Positions 25,044-33,386 of a stretch of 64,000 nt of DNA are shown piece by piece. The notes beneath the pieces were generated by a model. It did not search any database and was not told the DNA's origin. It was given only the letters and a program-made list of their open reading frames with translations. Made by a program: the position numbers and the translations under genes. Source of the DNA: Chloroflexi bacterium GWB2_49_20 (GTDB lineage Bacteria > Chloroflexota > Anaerolineae > Anaerolineales > Villigracilaceae); NCBI GenBank assembly GCA_001796335.1, contig MGMF01000021.1:1-64000 (forward strand), in the 5' to 3' direction. The first letter of the stretch is position 1; each line of letters starts with the position of its first letter.

Positions 25044-25346
25044 ATGTCTATTAAACTAATCATGACCTGGGACATCGCTCCTGAAAATGAACAGGATTAT
25101 TTTGAATTTGTGATTAGCGAATTCATTCCTGGGGTGCAAAGACTAGGTCTTGAGCCAGTTGAAGCTTGGGCGACTATTTATGGGAATTATCCACAGATCC
25201 AGGTCGGTATGCTGGCTAACGATCTATCTTTAGCGCAACGTGCTTTACGTTCTACGACATGGCAGGATCTACAACAAAAATTATTTTCTTTTGTTAAGAA
25301 TTTCTCTTACAAACTCGTCCCCGCCCGGAGTGGATTTCAATTATAA
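25044..25346 (+). CDS. conserved hypothetical protein, possible alpha/beta-barrel dimer fold
   Basis: A 100-residue protein of mixed alpha/beta pattern beginning M-S-I-K-L-I-M-T-W-D-I-A-P. Its size and strand-helix order resemble dimeric ferredoxin-like (ABM) domains, but no diagnostic residues are visible and I do not assign a function. It follows the MBL gene by 7 bases and precedes mutY by 3 bases, so it is co-transcribed. Confidence 0.6.
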   Translation: MSIKLIMTWDIAPENEQDYFEFVISEFIPGVQRLGLEPVEAWATIYGNYPQIQVGMLANDLSLAQRALRSTTWQDLQQKLFSFVKNFSYKLVPARSGFQL

Positions 25347-25349
25347 ATT

Positions 25350-26414
25350 GTGAATAATTTAGCGGAGCTGTTATTAGAATGGTATGCTCTGTATGCAAGG
25401 AAAATGCCTTGGCGCGATCACCTTGATCCTTATGCCATATGGGTTTCTGAAATCATGCTTCAACAAACGCGCGTGAATACGGTGGTTCCATATTTTGAAA
25501 GATGGATGAACATGTTCCCCGGCATTTCTGAGCTGGCAAACTCAACGGAAGCGGATGTTTTGGCAGCCTGGGAAGGATTGGGCTACTACAGCCGGGCGAG
25601 AAATTTACGCCTTGCAGCTCAAATAATAATGAATGAATATCAAGGCAGGCTGCCAGGTGATGTTAAGGAATTGATCAGATTACCTGGCGTTGGACGATAT
25701 ACTGCTGGTGCAATTGCATCGATAGCATTTAAAGCGGATGAGCCAACCCTGGATGGGAATATCAGGAGAGTATTTGCCCGGCTATTTGATATCCGTGAAA
25801 GTGTTGATACTCCCAGTGGGGAAAAAATATTGTGGACACTGTTGAATGCAGAATTACCTGAAGGGAGAGCCGGAGATTTTAACCAGGGGTTAATGGACTT
25901 GGGAGCCACTCTTTGCACACCGCAAAATCCCGAGTGTGGGCAGTGTCCTTTGTGCGGTATTTGTCAGGCAAGAGCAAAAGGTGTTCAGACAGAAAGACCA
26001 ATCTTAAAATCCAAACCTATTCAGCCGCATTTCACATATGTGGGGGCAATCATTAGGGAAGGAAATCGTTACCTGTTGGTAAAACGCCCTTCGCAAGGAT
26101 TGCTTGGAGGTATGTGGGAGTTTCCAAATTACAGAGTGGTTAATGAGGAAGCAGCAGATAAATATCTGGAGCGATTAATGGCAGAAAGGTACGGAGTAAA
26201 AGTTAAGATTACCTCAAAACAAGGTATTTTCAAACATGCGTATACACATTTCCGGCTGACTCTACAATTATATAATGTCAAAATATTAACAGACAATCTT
26301 GCCGTGCCTGACATGTGCTGGGTTCCAGCCGATGAGTTGTTGAACTATCCAATGGGTAAGGTTGCCCGTCAAATTTCTAAAACATTGAAGTCTAATGAAA
26401 AAAGACAACTTTGA
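25350..26414 (+). CDS. mutY: A/G-specific adenine DNA glycosylase
   Basis: A 354-residue MutY that removes adenine mispaired with 8-oxoguanine. The helix-hairpin-helix reads L-P-G-V-G-R-Y-T-A-G-A-I-A, with the catalytic Asp in L-D-G-N-I-R-R-V. The [4Fe-4S] loop is C-x6-C-x2-C-x5-C near residues 190-206. A C-terminal NUDIX-like domain for 8-oxoG recognition follows (G-M-W-E-F-P-N). The start is GTG at 25350. The 3' end overlaps pcm by 20 bases. Confidence 0.95.
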   Translation: MNNLAELLLEWYALYARKMPWRDHLDPYAIWVSEIMLQQTRVNTVVPYFERWMNMFPGISELANSTEADVLAAWEGLGYYSRARNLRLAAQIIMNEYQGRLPGDVKELIRLPGVGRYTAGAIASIAFKADEPTLDGNIRRVFARLFDIRESVDTPSGEKILWTLLNAELPEGRAGDFNQGLMDLGATLCTPQNPECGQCPLCGICQARAKGVQTERPILKSKPIQPHFTYVGAIIREGNRYLLVKRPSQGLLGGMWEFPNYRVVNEEAADKYLERLMAERYGVKVKITSKQGIFKHAYTHFRLTLQLYNVKILTDNLAVPDMCWVPADELLNYPMGKVARQISKTLKSNEKRQL

Positions 26415-27045
26415 AAATGACCTTAAGGATATGCTGGATAATCAAATCGTCAAGCGGGGAATTTCAGACGAACGATTGATTCATGCGATTCAAGCTGTAC
26501 CACGACACTTATTTGTTCCCGATGATTATAAACCACAAGCTTATAACGATGGACCACTCCCGATAGGATTTGGACAGACAATCTCTCAGCCTTATATTGT
26601 TGCCTTGATGGTTTCAGAGCTCCATTTAAAGGGTTTGGAACATGTCCTGGAAATAGGCACCGGTTGTGGATATCAAGCCGCGATTTTATCCCACTTGGCT
26701 GCGGATGTGATCACACTGGAAATCATCCCTGATCTGGCGGAGAGGGCAACACAAACACTCAACCACTTGGGGATAAAAAATGTCAGCGTGGTTACAGGTG
26801 ATGGAAGCATGGGATGGGTAAATGGTGCCCCATATAATGCAATCTTAATCAGTGCAGCAACGCCTGGTGTTCCGCCTCCCTTGTTGGAACAATTAGCTGA
26901 AGGGGGAAGATTAATTCTACCGGTTGGAAGCCACGGATTTCAGCGATTGGAAATCTGGAGTTATTGCGATTCAATATTCCGGGTTGAAACCAGTATTCCG
27001 GTATCATTCGTGCCCTTACGCGGAAAACATGGGTGGAAGATATAA
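26395..27045 (+). CDS. pcm: protein-L-isoaspartate O-methyltransferase
   Basis: A 216-residue SAM-dependent enzyme that repairs isoaspartyl residues in damaged proteins. The family features are R-H-L-F-V-P, Q-T-I-S-Q-P-Y-I-V-A-L-M, the SAM-binding L-E-I-G-T-G-C-G-Y-Q-A-A, and L-P-V-G near the C-terminus. Its start lies inside the end of mutY, so translation is coupled. It converges on RNase J with a 9-base gap. Confidence 0.95.
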   Translation: MKKDNFENDLKDMLDNQIVKRGISDERLIHAIQAVPRHLFVPDDYKPQAYNDGPLPIGFGQTISQPYIVALMVSELHLKGLEHVLEIGTGCGYQAAILSHLAADVITLEIIPDLAERATQTLNHLGIKNVSVVTGDGSMGWVNGAPYNAILISAATPGVPPPLLEQLAEGGRLILPVGSHGFQRLEIWSYCDSIFRVETSIPVSFVPLRGKHGWKI

Positions 27046-27053
27046 GATCATAA

Positions 27054-28697
27054 TTATATTCGACTTAGAGTGACAAAGACCATTGGACGACGTTTTGTTT
27101 CCTGGTAGAGAAATGTCTTTATTGAGTCCGTGATGACTTTGTCGTCATCAATACCGCTTGTGTTAACAATTTCTTTTACGCGTTGGCGAACTGCCGGGAG
27201 GACTCGCAGAGAATCTTCTGGAGAAAGAAACCCACGGGTAATTATCTCTGGTTCGTTTATCAGGCGATTTGAGTATTTATCCACACTGATGTCAATTAGG
27301 AGAATCCCCGAGCGCGCCAGTTTTTCCCGTTCACGCATGACATCCATATCAACTTCACCTATGCTGGAACCTTCAACAAAAATATAATTTCCAGGAATGC
27401 GCTCACCGAGGGATATTTTCCCATTTGAGAGTTCTATCACCTGTCCGTTCTCGACAACAACGATATTTTCATCAGGAATTCCAACCTGTTTTGCAAGGCT
27501 GGCATGGCGTTTGAGCATACGCAACTCTCCGTGGATTGGAACGAAGAATTTTGGTCTGACTAAATTAATTAATAGTTTTTGTTCTTCCTGGCTGGCATGC
27601 CCAGAAACATGGACTGGTAAAATGCCATCATGGATCACATTGGCACCACGACGGAGAAGACGATTGATGGTCTTCCCGACAGCCTCTTCGTTGCCTGGAA
27701 TTGAATGAGAAGAGAGCACGATGGTATCGTTCGGTTTTATGTCAAATTGACGATTACTGCCAGTTGAAAGGCGCCCAATTATTGAGGATGGCTCTCCCTG
27801 GGTGCCTGTGCACATAAGAACAACTTCTTTGGAAGGTAGATTTAGTGCTTCCTCCAGGCTGACAAGTGTTGTCGCAGGGATATCAATGTAACCCATTTTT
27901 ATAGCGATTTTTGAATTATCGACCATGCTGGTACCTACGAAAGCCATTTTACGATTGTGGCGAATGGCCGCATTCGCCACTTGCTGCATTCGTGAGATAA
28001 GAGATGCAAAGGTCGCAATGATGACACGACCTGGTGCGGTTTGTAAAACCTCATCCAGAGCGGGTTCAATAACCCGTTCTGATGGAGTCCAGCCAGGACG
28101 TTCAGCATTGGTTGAATCTGCCAGGAGTATATCTACACCACGACGTGAAAATTCAGCCAGTTTGGCAAAATCAGTCGGCCAATTATCTGCAGGGGTGTGG
28201 TCGAATTTATAATCACCCGTATGGACTAACAACCCGGCTGGAGTAGAGATTCCCAAACCGACTGCATCTGGTATTGAATGGCTGACATGAAAGAATTCAA
28301 TGGTGAAAGGACCTATGTTCACGGTGTCCCCAGCCTGGACAGTGTGTAAATCAACTTTGGACGATTGTCCATTGCGGGCAAGTTTTACTTCTATCAGACC
28401 ACGCGTTAATGGAGTTGCATAGACCGGAATATGCAAAGCATCCAGGAGGTGACGTATGGCGCCAATATGGTCTTCATGTCCGTGGGTGATAACGACCCCG
28501 CGCACTATAGAGGCATTATCAATTAGATATTGAAAATCCGGGATAATATAGTTCACCCCAAGCATATCATTTTCGGGAAACATGATGCCTGCATCCACTA
28601 CAAGGATATTATTCCCGTATTCATATGCCATCATGTTTTTGCCAACTTCCCCTAATCCACCCAGGGGAATGATCCGTAATTTTTGAGTTTTATCCAT
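27054..28697 (-). CDS. rnj: ribonuclease J
   Basis: A 547-residue RNase J, an MBL/beta-CASP nuclease for 5'-3' exo- and endonucleolytic RNA decay and processing. The metal motif is H-G-H-E-D-H-I-G-A; T-G-D-Y-K-F-D and A-D-S-T-N-A follow; the beta-CASP motifs include C-T-G-T-Q-G-E-P and P-V-H-V-S-G-H-A-S-Q-E-E. The start at 28697 is preceded by AAAAGGAAA. The gene has a structured leader with an intrinsic terminator and a strong promoter about 180 bases upstream. Confidence 0.95.
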   Translation of the reverse strand: MDKTQKLRIIPLGGLGEVGKNMMAYEYGNNILVVDAGIMFPENDMLGVNYIIPDFQYLIDNASIVRGVVITHGHEDHIGAIRHLLDALHIPVYATPLTRGLIEVKLARNGQSSKVDLHTVQAGDTVNIGPFTIEFFHVSHSIPDAVGLGISTPAGLLVHTGDYKFDHTPADNWPTDFAKLAEFSRRGVDILLADSTNAERPGWTPSERVIEPALDEVLQTAPGRVIIATFASLISRMQQVANAAIRHNRKMAFVGTSMVDNSKIAIKMGYIDIPATTLVSLEEALNLPSKEVVLMCTGTQGEPSSIIGRLSTGSNRQFDIKPNDTIVLSSHSIPGNEEAVGKTINRLLRRGANVIHDGILPVHVSGHASQEEQKLLINLVRPKFFVPIHGELRMLKRHASLAKQVGIPDENIVVVENGQVIELSNGKISLGERIPGNYIFVEGSSIGEVDMDVMREREKLARSGILLIDISVDKYSNRLINEPEIITRGFLSPEDSLRVLPAVRQRVKEIVNTSGIDDDKVITDSIKTFLYQETKRRPMVFVTLSRI

Positions 28698-28761
28698 TAA
28701 TATTAATGTTTCCTTTTAAAATAAAATCTAAACCGCCTAAGGCGGGTATGGTAATTGGTAT

Positions 28762-28794
28762 AAAAAAACCCCAGTTGAGCAATTCCAACGGGGT
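28762..28794 (-). terminator. intrinsic terminator/attenuator in RNase J leader
   Basis: On the minus strand CCCCGTTG, an 8-base loop, then CAACTGGGG (one bulged T) form an 8-bp stem, followed directly by seven T residues. It lies about 65 bases before the RNase J start codon and downstream of a promoter reading the same way. Transcripts from that promoter would stop here unless the hairpin is prevented from forming. A second short inverted repeat (ACCGCC/GGCGGG, 28731-28746) lies between it and the gene. Confidence 0.75.
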
Positions 28795-28871
28795 GTTAAA
28801 GGCAAACCGCAGTACACTTACTCATTCTAATATACTGCCTCTAGAATGGGCAGTTGAAGTCAAATTCATAC
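28762..28871 (-). ncRNA. predicted ~110-nt leader RNA or small RNA upstream of RNase J
   Basis: Starting 7 bases after the -10 box and ending at the T-tract, the transcript would be about 110 nt. It contains a hairpin ACTGCC/GGCAGT (28834-28839 with 28849-28854) and the terminator hairpin. I recognise no known riboswitch or 6S/tmRNA feature. The alternatives are an autoregulatory RNase J leader or an independent small RNA. Confidence 0.45.
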
Positions 28872-28877
28872 TCCGTT

Positions 28878-28906
28878 AGTATAGCAGGGAAAGGTATATT
28901 TGTCAA
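28878..28906 (-). promoter_or_regulatory. strong sigma70-type promoter reading toward RNase J
   Basis: On the minus strand, TTGACA (28901-28906), exactly 17 bases of spacer and TATACT (28878-28883). The insertion sequence joins at the last base of the -35 box, so the whole promoter survived the insertion. Confidence 0.72.
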
Positions 28907-28925
28907 AGTTTCAGCCATTATTGTT
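28906..28925 (+). repeat. left 20-bp direct repeat flanking the insertion sequence
   Basis: AAGTTTCAGCCATTATTGTT, identical to 30307-30326. It is read as the target-site duplication. It contains a second copy of the DUF1992 stop codon (complement of TCA, 28911-28913). Confidence 0.8.
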
Positions 28926-28930
28926 AGCGA

Positions 28931-28948
28931 TAAGTAGTAATGTCCCCT
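28931..28948 (+). repeat. left terminal inverted repeat of insertion sequence
   Basis: TAAGTAGTAATGTCCCCT; pairs with 30281-30298 with one mismatch. Confidence 0.75.
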
Positions 28949-28962
28949 AGAAAGGGACAGAA

Positions 28963-30273
28963 ATGGACAAACTACTAACAATGAGTACCAAAGAGATAAA
29001 TCGACTGGAAGTGATGAAACTATTGCAAGAAAAGCGGAAAACGCAAAAAGTGGCGGCAAAAAATTTAGGTTTGAGCGAACGGCAAGTAAAGCGGCTCTGG
29101 AAGCAGTATCGGGAAAAAGGTGCAGAGGGATTGATCTCAAGGAGACGTGGAAAACCGAGCAATCACCGGATGTCAGAAGAGACGACACAAGCGACTGTAA
29201 CTTGGTTGCATAGTCGCTATGCGGATTTTGGTCCGACTCTGGCGTGTGAGAAATTGGTGGAGAAGCATGGGTTGAAGGTATCGGTGGGGAGTGTGCGCAA
29301 GATCATGATTGCAGAGGGGTTATGGAAACCGAAGAAAGCCCGGAAAGTGACAGTTCACCAGATGCGAGAACGGCGAGCATGTTTTGGGGAACTGGTCCAG
29401 ATTGATGGGTCGCCGCATGATTGGTTCGAAGGTAGAGCTGCGAAATGCAATTTATTGGTATTTATTGATGATGCCACAGGAAGATTAGGCCAATTATTAT
29501 TTGTTGAGAGTGAGAGCTTTTTTAGCTATTGCCAGGCAGCAGAAGGCTATTTGAAGTGTTTGGGCAAGCCAACCGCCTTCTACAGCGATAAACATGGCAT
29601 TTTCAGGGTCAATCAGGTCAGCGCTGGCCAGGAGAGCGGTTTGACCCAGTTTGGTCGTGCCATGCAGGAACTGGATATCCAGATCATCTGTGCCAACACT
29701 CCCCAAGCCAAAGGTCGGGTTGAGCGTGTCAATCTTACCCTTCAGGATCGCCTGCCCAAAGAAATGCGCTTGCGGGACATCACTACTTGGGAAGCAGGCA
29801 ATGCATACCTTCCTGAGTTCGTGGCTGATTTCAACCAGCGCTTTGCCGTTCAACCCAGAAACGCTCTCGACGCTCATCGTCTGCTCACTGCTCACGATAA
29901 TCTGGCTCATACTTTAACCTGGCAAGAGACACGCAAATTAACCAAGAACCTGACTATTCAGTTCCAGAAAATCGTCTACCAGATCCAGACCAAACGTCCC
30001 ACCTACGCCATGCAACATGCAACTGTCACTGTTTGTCTGGATGCTGAAAACAATATCAAAATCTTCTATAAGGGAAAATCTTTGGAATACACCGTCTTTC
30101 ACCAACAAGCAAAGCAATCTGAAGTTGTCGAATCCAAACATATCGACCTGGCTCTTCGCAACCAGAGCCATGCTCATACACCTGCTCCCAACCATCCTTG
30201 GCGCAAAACCTTTGCTACCCCTCTCTCAAACAAAAGCATTGACGTCTCCTCAAAAGGGGACATCTCTACTTAA
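28963..30273 (+). CDS. ISNCY-family DDE transposase
   Basis: A 436-residue transposase. An N-terminal helix-turn-helix (A-A-K-N-L-G-L-S-E-R-Q-V-K-R-L) leads into an rve/integrase-like core with Q-I-D-G-S-P-H-D-W-F, F-I-D-D-A-T-G-R, Y-S-D-K-H-G-I-F-R-V-N, and A-N-T-P-Q-A-K-G-R-V-E-R carrying the catalytic Glu. These match the ISNCY (ISDol1/IS1202-like) group. The frame is complete. Its stop codon lies in the inner copy of the right inverted repeat. An AAGGGA precedes the ATG at 28963. Confidence 0.9.
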   Translation: MDKLLTMSTKEINRLEVMKLLQEKRKTQKVAAKNLGLSERQVKRLWKQYREKGAEGLISRRRGKPSNHRMSEETTQATVTWLHSRYADFGPTLACEKLVEKHGLKVSVGSVRKIMIAEGLWKPKKARKVTVHQMRERRACFGELVQIDGSPHDWFEGRAAKCNLLVFIDDATGRLGQLLFVESESFFSYCQAAEGYLKCLGKPTAFYSDKHGIFRVNQVSAGQESGLTQFGRAMQELDIQIICANTPQAKGRVERVNLTLQDRLPKEMRLRDITTWEAGNAYLPEFVADFNQRFAVQPRNALDAHRLLTAHDNLAHTLTWQETRKLTKNLTIQFQKIVYQIQTKRPTYAMQHATVTVCLDAENNIKIFYKGKSLEYTVFHQQAKQSEVVESKHIDLALRNQSHAHTPAPNHPWRKTFATPLSNKSIDVSSKGDIST

Positions 30274-30298
30274 CGCATTTAGGGGACATTTCTACTTA
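30255..30298 (+). repeat. right terminal inverted repeat plus inner duplicate
   Basis: AGGGGACATTTCTACTTA (30281-30298) is the outer right inverted repeat. AGGGGACATCTCTACTTA (30255-30272), offset by 26 bases, is a near-identical inner copy. The left end shows only one copy. Confidence 0.7.
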
Positions 30299-30306
30299 GC
30301 CTTGAC

Positions 30307-30326
30307 AAGTTTCAGCCATTATTGTT
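30307..30326 (+). repeat. right 20-bp direct repeat flanking the insertion sequence
   Basis: Identical to 28906-28925. It encodes the last four codons and stop of the DUF1992 gene, so the insertion left that protein unchanged. Confidence 0.8.
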
Positions 30327-30647
30327 CATTTTTCGGTTATGATGTTGATCCATAAGCAAGTTAAAACTTAAAGTTAAATTATTAATCATTTTAATGATTG
30401 TTTTTCGTTGATGTTCATCCTGACAGGTATCCAATTCCGATTTGAGTGTCTCAATTGCTTTGAGAGATTCGATCTCCTCTGGCAAAACCCCGGCGTTTTT
30501 CAGGACGGAGTAAGTCAGGCGCAAGTCTTCTGGTGTATTGAAATAAACACTCAGGCCGATTGGTTTTCCACGGCCCGGAAGGTCATCAAATTTCCCGCGT
30601 TCCATCGCGGCGCGAATAATCTCATCGACTGCTTTTACCGATGCCAT
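30312..30647 (-). CDS. DUF1992-domain protein
   Basis: A 111-residue protein from ATG 30647; the open frame continues to 30698 without a clear ribosome binding site for either start. It begins A-S-V-K-A-V-D-E-I-I-R-A-A-M-E-R-G-K-F-D-D-L-P-G-R-G-K-P-I, the hallmark of DUF1992, the conserved region of DNAJC28-like proteins. The function is unknown. The stop codon lies inside the target duplication of the insertion sequence. Confidence 0.78.
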   Translation of the reverse strand: MASVKAVDEIIRAAMERGKFDDLPGRGKPIGLSVYFNTPEDLRLTYSVLKNAGVLPEEIESLKAIETLKSELDTCQDEHQRKTIIKMINNLTLSFNLLMDQHHNRKMNNNG

Positions 30648-30716
30648 AATAAGTGTGCTCGTATATTTCATGCAAGGCATATGAAAGATGACTGCCACAA
30701 AACCTGTGTGAAAAGA

Positions 30717-33149
30717 TCACCAAGCAGGGGATAGGGTTCCCTGTGCATCCTGCCAATAGGGCGCCCATACTAGTGATACAAGCTGAACATTTATGTCTGT
30801 TTTTCGGGGCTTGATTATCAATGTTTCAAGGGTTTCTGTCATAGGGTCAAATCTATCACCCATATTGGTCACTTCAGCATTAAATTCAGCCTGCAAATCG
30901 GCTATTTGTTTTTTGATTGATTCAACCGTATCTCCAGCGCGAGCAACATCCTTGCTTTCTTCCATAGTTCGACTGGCGCTGCGCATGGCAGTAGAGGCTC
31001 TACCGATGGTCGATTGACTAATTCTTCTTCCAGTTAATGCTCCCAACAAAGTTGAGCCGATGGACACAGCTGTCTGGTATTTCGCCCTTTTAGCTTGGTC
31101 AGCTTGTTTGTCGGCAGCCTGTTCTGCTTTTCGCAATCGTTCTTGCAGGGTATTGCCTTTCTGGGCATATTTCTTTCTTAAAAGATCATTCATTTCATCC
31201 CTTCTCTCGCGAGCTAATTGTTGTAGGCGCACACGAAAATCTTTTTCGGTTTCCTCGGGATTGGATGATATTTTTAAACTTGGACTGGTGAAGAGTTCTA
31301 GCCTTTGAGCGCCATATAACCAACTGGTAAAGTCTCGATTCCAAGTTGTGTAACTGGAGGCCTGGCTGGCTGGTGAGGGTAATAACGCAAAAAGAGTATT
31401 AATCTGTGGCATTTTTTCAAGATCTGAGGCAGGAATTTCGATGGATTCGGAAATTTCCCAGTTTACAGGTATGGCGTTGTCAGTGATGGGAGTGATGTAG
31501 GTAACTGTTTGGGATGTATTGATATTTGACTTGGTATTTTGAAAATTTATTTTAGCAATGCCCAGTAATTTTGGTAGATATATAGGTTTTTTGTCAGGGG
31601 TTCCGCTTCCGCGGATTGGGATGAAGAAATCGAAAATATTGGGGGGTAAAGATGGTTGTTGGTTGGATGGCAAATCCGCTTTCTCCGAACTCGCGATTGA
31701 AGTTGATTTAATTTGATTAAATGTTGCGGTCGTGGATTTTAAAGGATCCATCAGGATCTTTATGTCGTCCCGGGTCAGAGGTCCTCGCAGATAAGAAAGT
31801 GCCCAGCGGGTTTGGAAGATCTCCGGGGTGCTCTCGTGAGTATTATTCATGAGAAAGATCCGGTTTTCCAGGCTAGAGAGAATTTTATCAATAGATTGCC
31901 GGCTAAAGCGTCCTGTTGCCCCAGCAGTTGCACTTTCAAGACCGTCGATCAAGCGCGATTTATCCTGTTCTGTTTGAAGGCGACCGATAAACCAGGTACC
32001 GGCATTTGAAAGTGCCTTGTAATCCAGATCGACCGGGTTTTGAGTAGCCAAGACCATACCGACACCAAATGCACGGGCCTGTTTTAATAAGGTGAGCATG
32101 GGTAATTTTGATGGTGGATTTTCAACCGGAGGTAAGAAACCAAATATTTCGTCCATATAAACCAGGGCGCGCAGGCTGGTTGTGCCGGATTGCGAACGCA
32201 TCCAGCTTAATATTTGATTCATCAGCAAGGAGACAAAAAACATTCTTTCCGGATCGCTTAGATGAGCGATGGAAAAGATAGCGATGCGTGGTTTCCCTGT
32301 AGATGTATATAAAATCTGGTTGATGTCAAGCGGGGTGCCTTCCAACCAGGTTGTAAAACCGGGTGAGGCGATAAGATTATTTAACGCCATGACCAAAGCA
32401 AAACGATCTCTGGATGAATAGAAGGATTCCAGATCAAGCACGCCTATCCTGGATACAGGCGGCTCTTGAACTTGCTGAATTAAATTTGCCAAATCAAGCG
32501 CCTGGCCTTTTTTCCAGGCTAACTCAAAAATTGTTGAAAGGAGAATATGTTCCCTGCTTTGAACTGGATCGGCCTTGATTCCCACCAATCCCAATAAGCT
32601 GGATACAATTGTATTAATGCGGTCTCTAAGCAAGTCAGAATCTGCAAGAAGAGCTTGGGAAGGTGCGGCAAAGGAGTTGATGATTGATACCGGGATTCCA
32701 GCATTACTCCCGGGGGTGTAGATCAGTACTTCTGCAGCATCTTTAAGGCGTTGAATCCGTTCCCCGTTCTGCCCCCATTCAGCCAAACCGTTTTTCCAGG
32801 TTGCAGCCTGCTTACTGGCATAATCATCTGGAGACAGGCCTTTCTGACGGGCACTATCAAGATTGATCCAGGGACGGAAATCAGACGGATTCAGTTCAGG
32901 AAAAGTGAGACACAAATTGGCGAGGTCACCTTTAGGATCGATACAAATGGAAGGAACGCCATCAATGGCGGCTTCTTCAATCAGAGAGATGCATAAGCCT
33001 GTTTTCCCGCTTCCAGTCATGCCGATACAAACAGCATGAGTGGTGAGATCTTTGGAATCATACAAGAGAAGATCATCTTTTGTTTGCTTATTTTCCATAT
33101 CATATGTGCGCCCGAGATAGAAGAGCCCTAATTTCTCAAAATCTTCCAT
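30717..33149 (-). CDS. HerA/DUF853-like P-loop ATPase
   Basis: An 810-residue cytoplasmic ATPase. Walker A is I-G-M-T-G-S-G-K-T-G-L near residue 45. A D-P-K-G-D-L-A-N-L motif follows, then Walker B R-A-L-V-Y-M-D-E-I-F-G-F, and A-T-Q-N-P-V-D-L-D-Y typical of HerA/FtsK-like motors. The C-terminal third is charged and probably coiled-coil (L-A-R-E-R-R-D-E-M-N-D-L-L-R-K-K...A-E-Q-A-A-D-K-Q-A). Such proteins are annotated as DUF853/DUF87 helicase-like, and the substrate is unknown. No NurA-type nuclease gene is adjacent. Confidence 0.85.
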   Translation of the reverse strand: MEDFEKLGLFYLGRTYDMENKQTKDDLLLYDSKDLTTHAVCIGMTGSGKTGLCISLIEEAAIDGVPSICIDPKGDLANLCLTFPELNPSDFRPWINLDSARQKGLSPDDYASKQAATWKNGLAEWGQNGERIQRLKDAAEVLIYTPGSNAGIPVSIINSFAAPSQALLADSDLLRDRINTIVSSLLGLVGIKADPVQSREHILLSTIFELAWKKGQALDLANLIQQVQEPPVSRIGVLDLESFYSSRDRFALVMALNNLIASPGFTTWLEGTPLDINQILYTSTGKPRIAIFSIAHLSDPERMFFVSLLMNQILSWMRSQSGTTSLRALVYMDEIFGFLPPVENPPSKLPMLTLLKQARAFGVGMVLATQNPVDLDYKALSNAGTWFIGRLQTEQDKSRLIDGLESATAGATGRFSRQSIDKILSSLENRIFLMNNTHESTPEIFQTRWALSYLRGPLTRDDIKILMDPLKSTTATFNQIKSTSIASSEKADLPSNQQPSLPPNIFDFFIPIRGSGTPDKKPIYLPKLLGIAKINFQNTKSNINTSQTVTYITPITDNAIPVNWEISESIEIPASDLEKMPQINTLFALLPSPASQASSYTTWNRDFTSWLYGAQRLELFTSPSLKISSNPEETEKDFRVRLQQLARERRDEMNDLLRKKYAQKGNTLQERLRKAEQAADKQADQAKRAKYQTAVSIGSTLLGALTGRRISQSTIGRASTAMRSASRTMEESKDVARAGDTVESIKKQIADLQAEFNAEVTNMGDRFDPMTETLETLIIKPRKTDINVQLVSLVWAPYWQDAQGTLSPAW

Positions 33150-33261
33150 GTGTACCTTCTCAATGATGCAATTTTGATTATTAAAATTACTGTTTCTAAA
33201 TAAGATATTTTACAACAAATATTTTTATTTGGTATGTACCCTTGATACCAATTTTTGGTAG

Positions 33262-33298
33262 AAAAAAATGAGCACTCATATGATTGCTCATTTTTTTT
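33262..33298 (-). terminator. bidirectional-looking intrinsic terminator after the DUF4332 gene
   Basis: AAAAAAATGAGC and GCTCATTTTTTT flank a 12-base loop, giving a stem with T/A-runs on both strands. It lies between two leftward genes and would end transcripts of the DUF4332 gene. Confidence 0.75.
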
Positions 33299-33386
33299 TG
33301 AACTATATATACTCGAGACAGATGGTGGTCAGCACTGTGCCTGTTGGTTGTAACAACTTGGCTGAAGCAATCGAATCATATCTAGG

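Larger units (their letters stand above)
28926..30306 (+). mobile_element. ISNCY-type insertion sequence with long target duplication
   Basis: About 1.38 kb bounded by imperfect terminal inverted repeats: TAAGTAGTAATGTCCCCT at 28931-28948, and the complement of TAAGTAGAAATGTCCCCT at 30281-30298. An extra copy of the right repeat lies at 30255-30272. A single full-length transposase occupies the element. It sits between 20-bp direct repeats, separated from the inverted repeats by 5 and 8 bases, so the exact tips are uncertain. Intact transposase and identical repeats suggest a recent insertion. Long duplications are reported for the IS1202-like group of ISNCY elements. Confidence 0.82.

Noticed and set aside
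28861-28965. Possible tRNA or 6S RNA upstream of RNase J
   Set aside because: No T-loop GGTTCGA, no cloverleaf and no long central bubble; only a promoter, one small hairpin and a terminator are supported.
29497-29910. Leftward 137-aa frame antisense to the transposase
   Set aside because: It is a shadow of the transposase reading frame without its own ribosome binding site or recognisable protein features.
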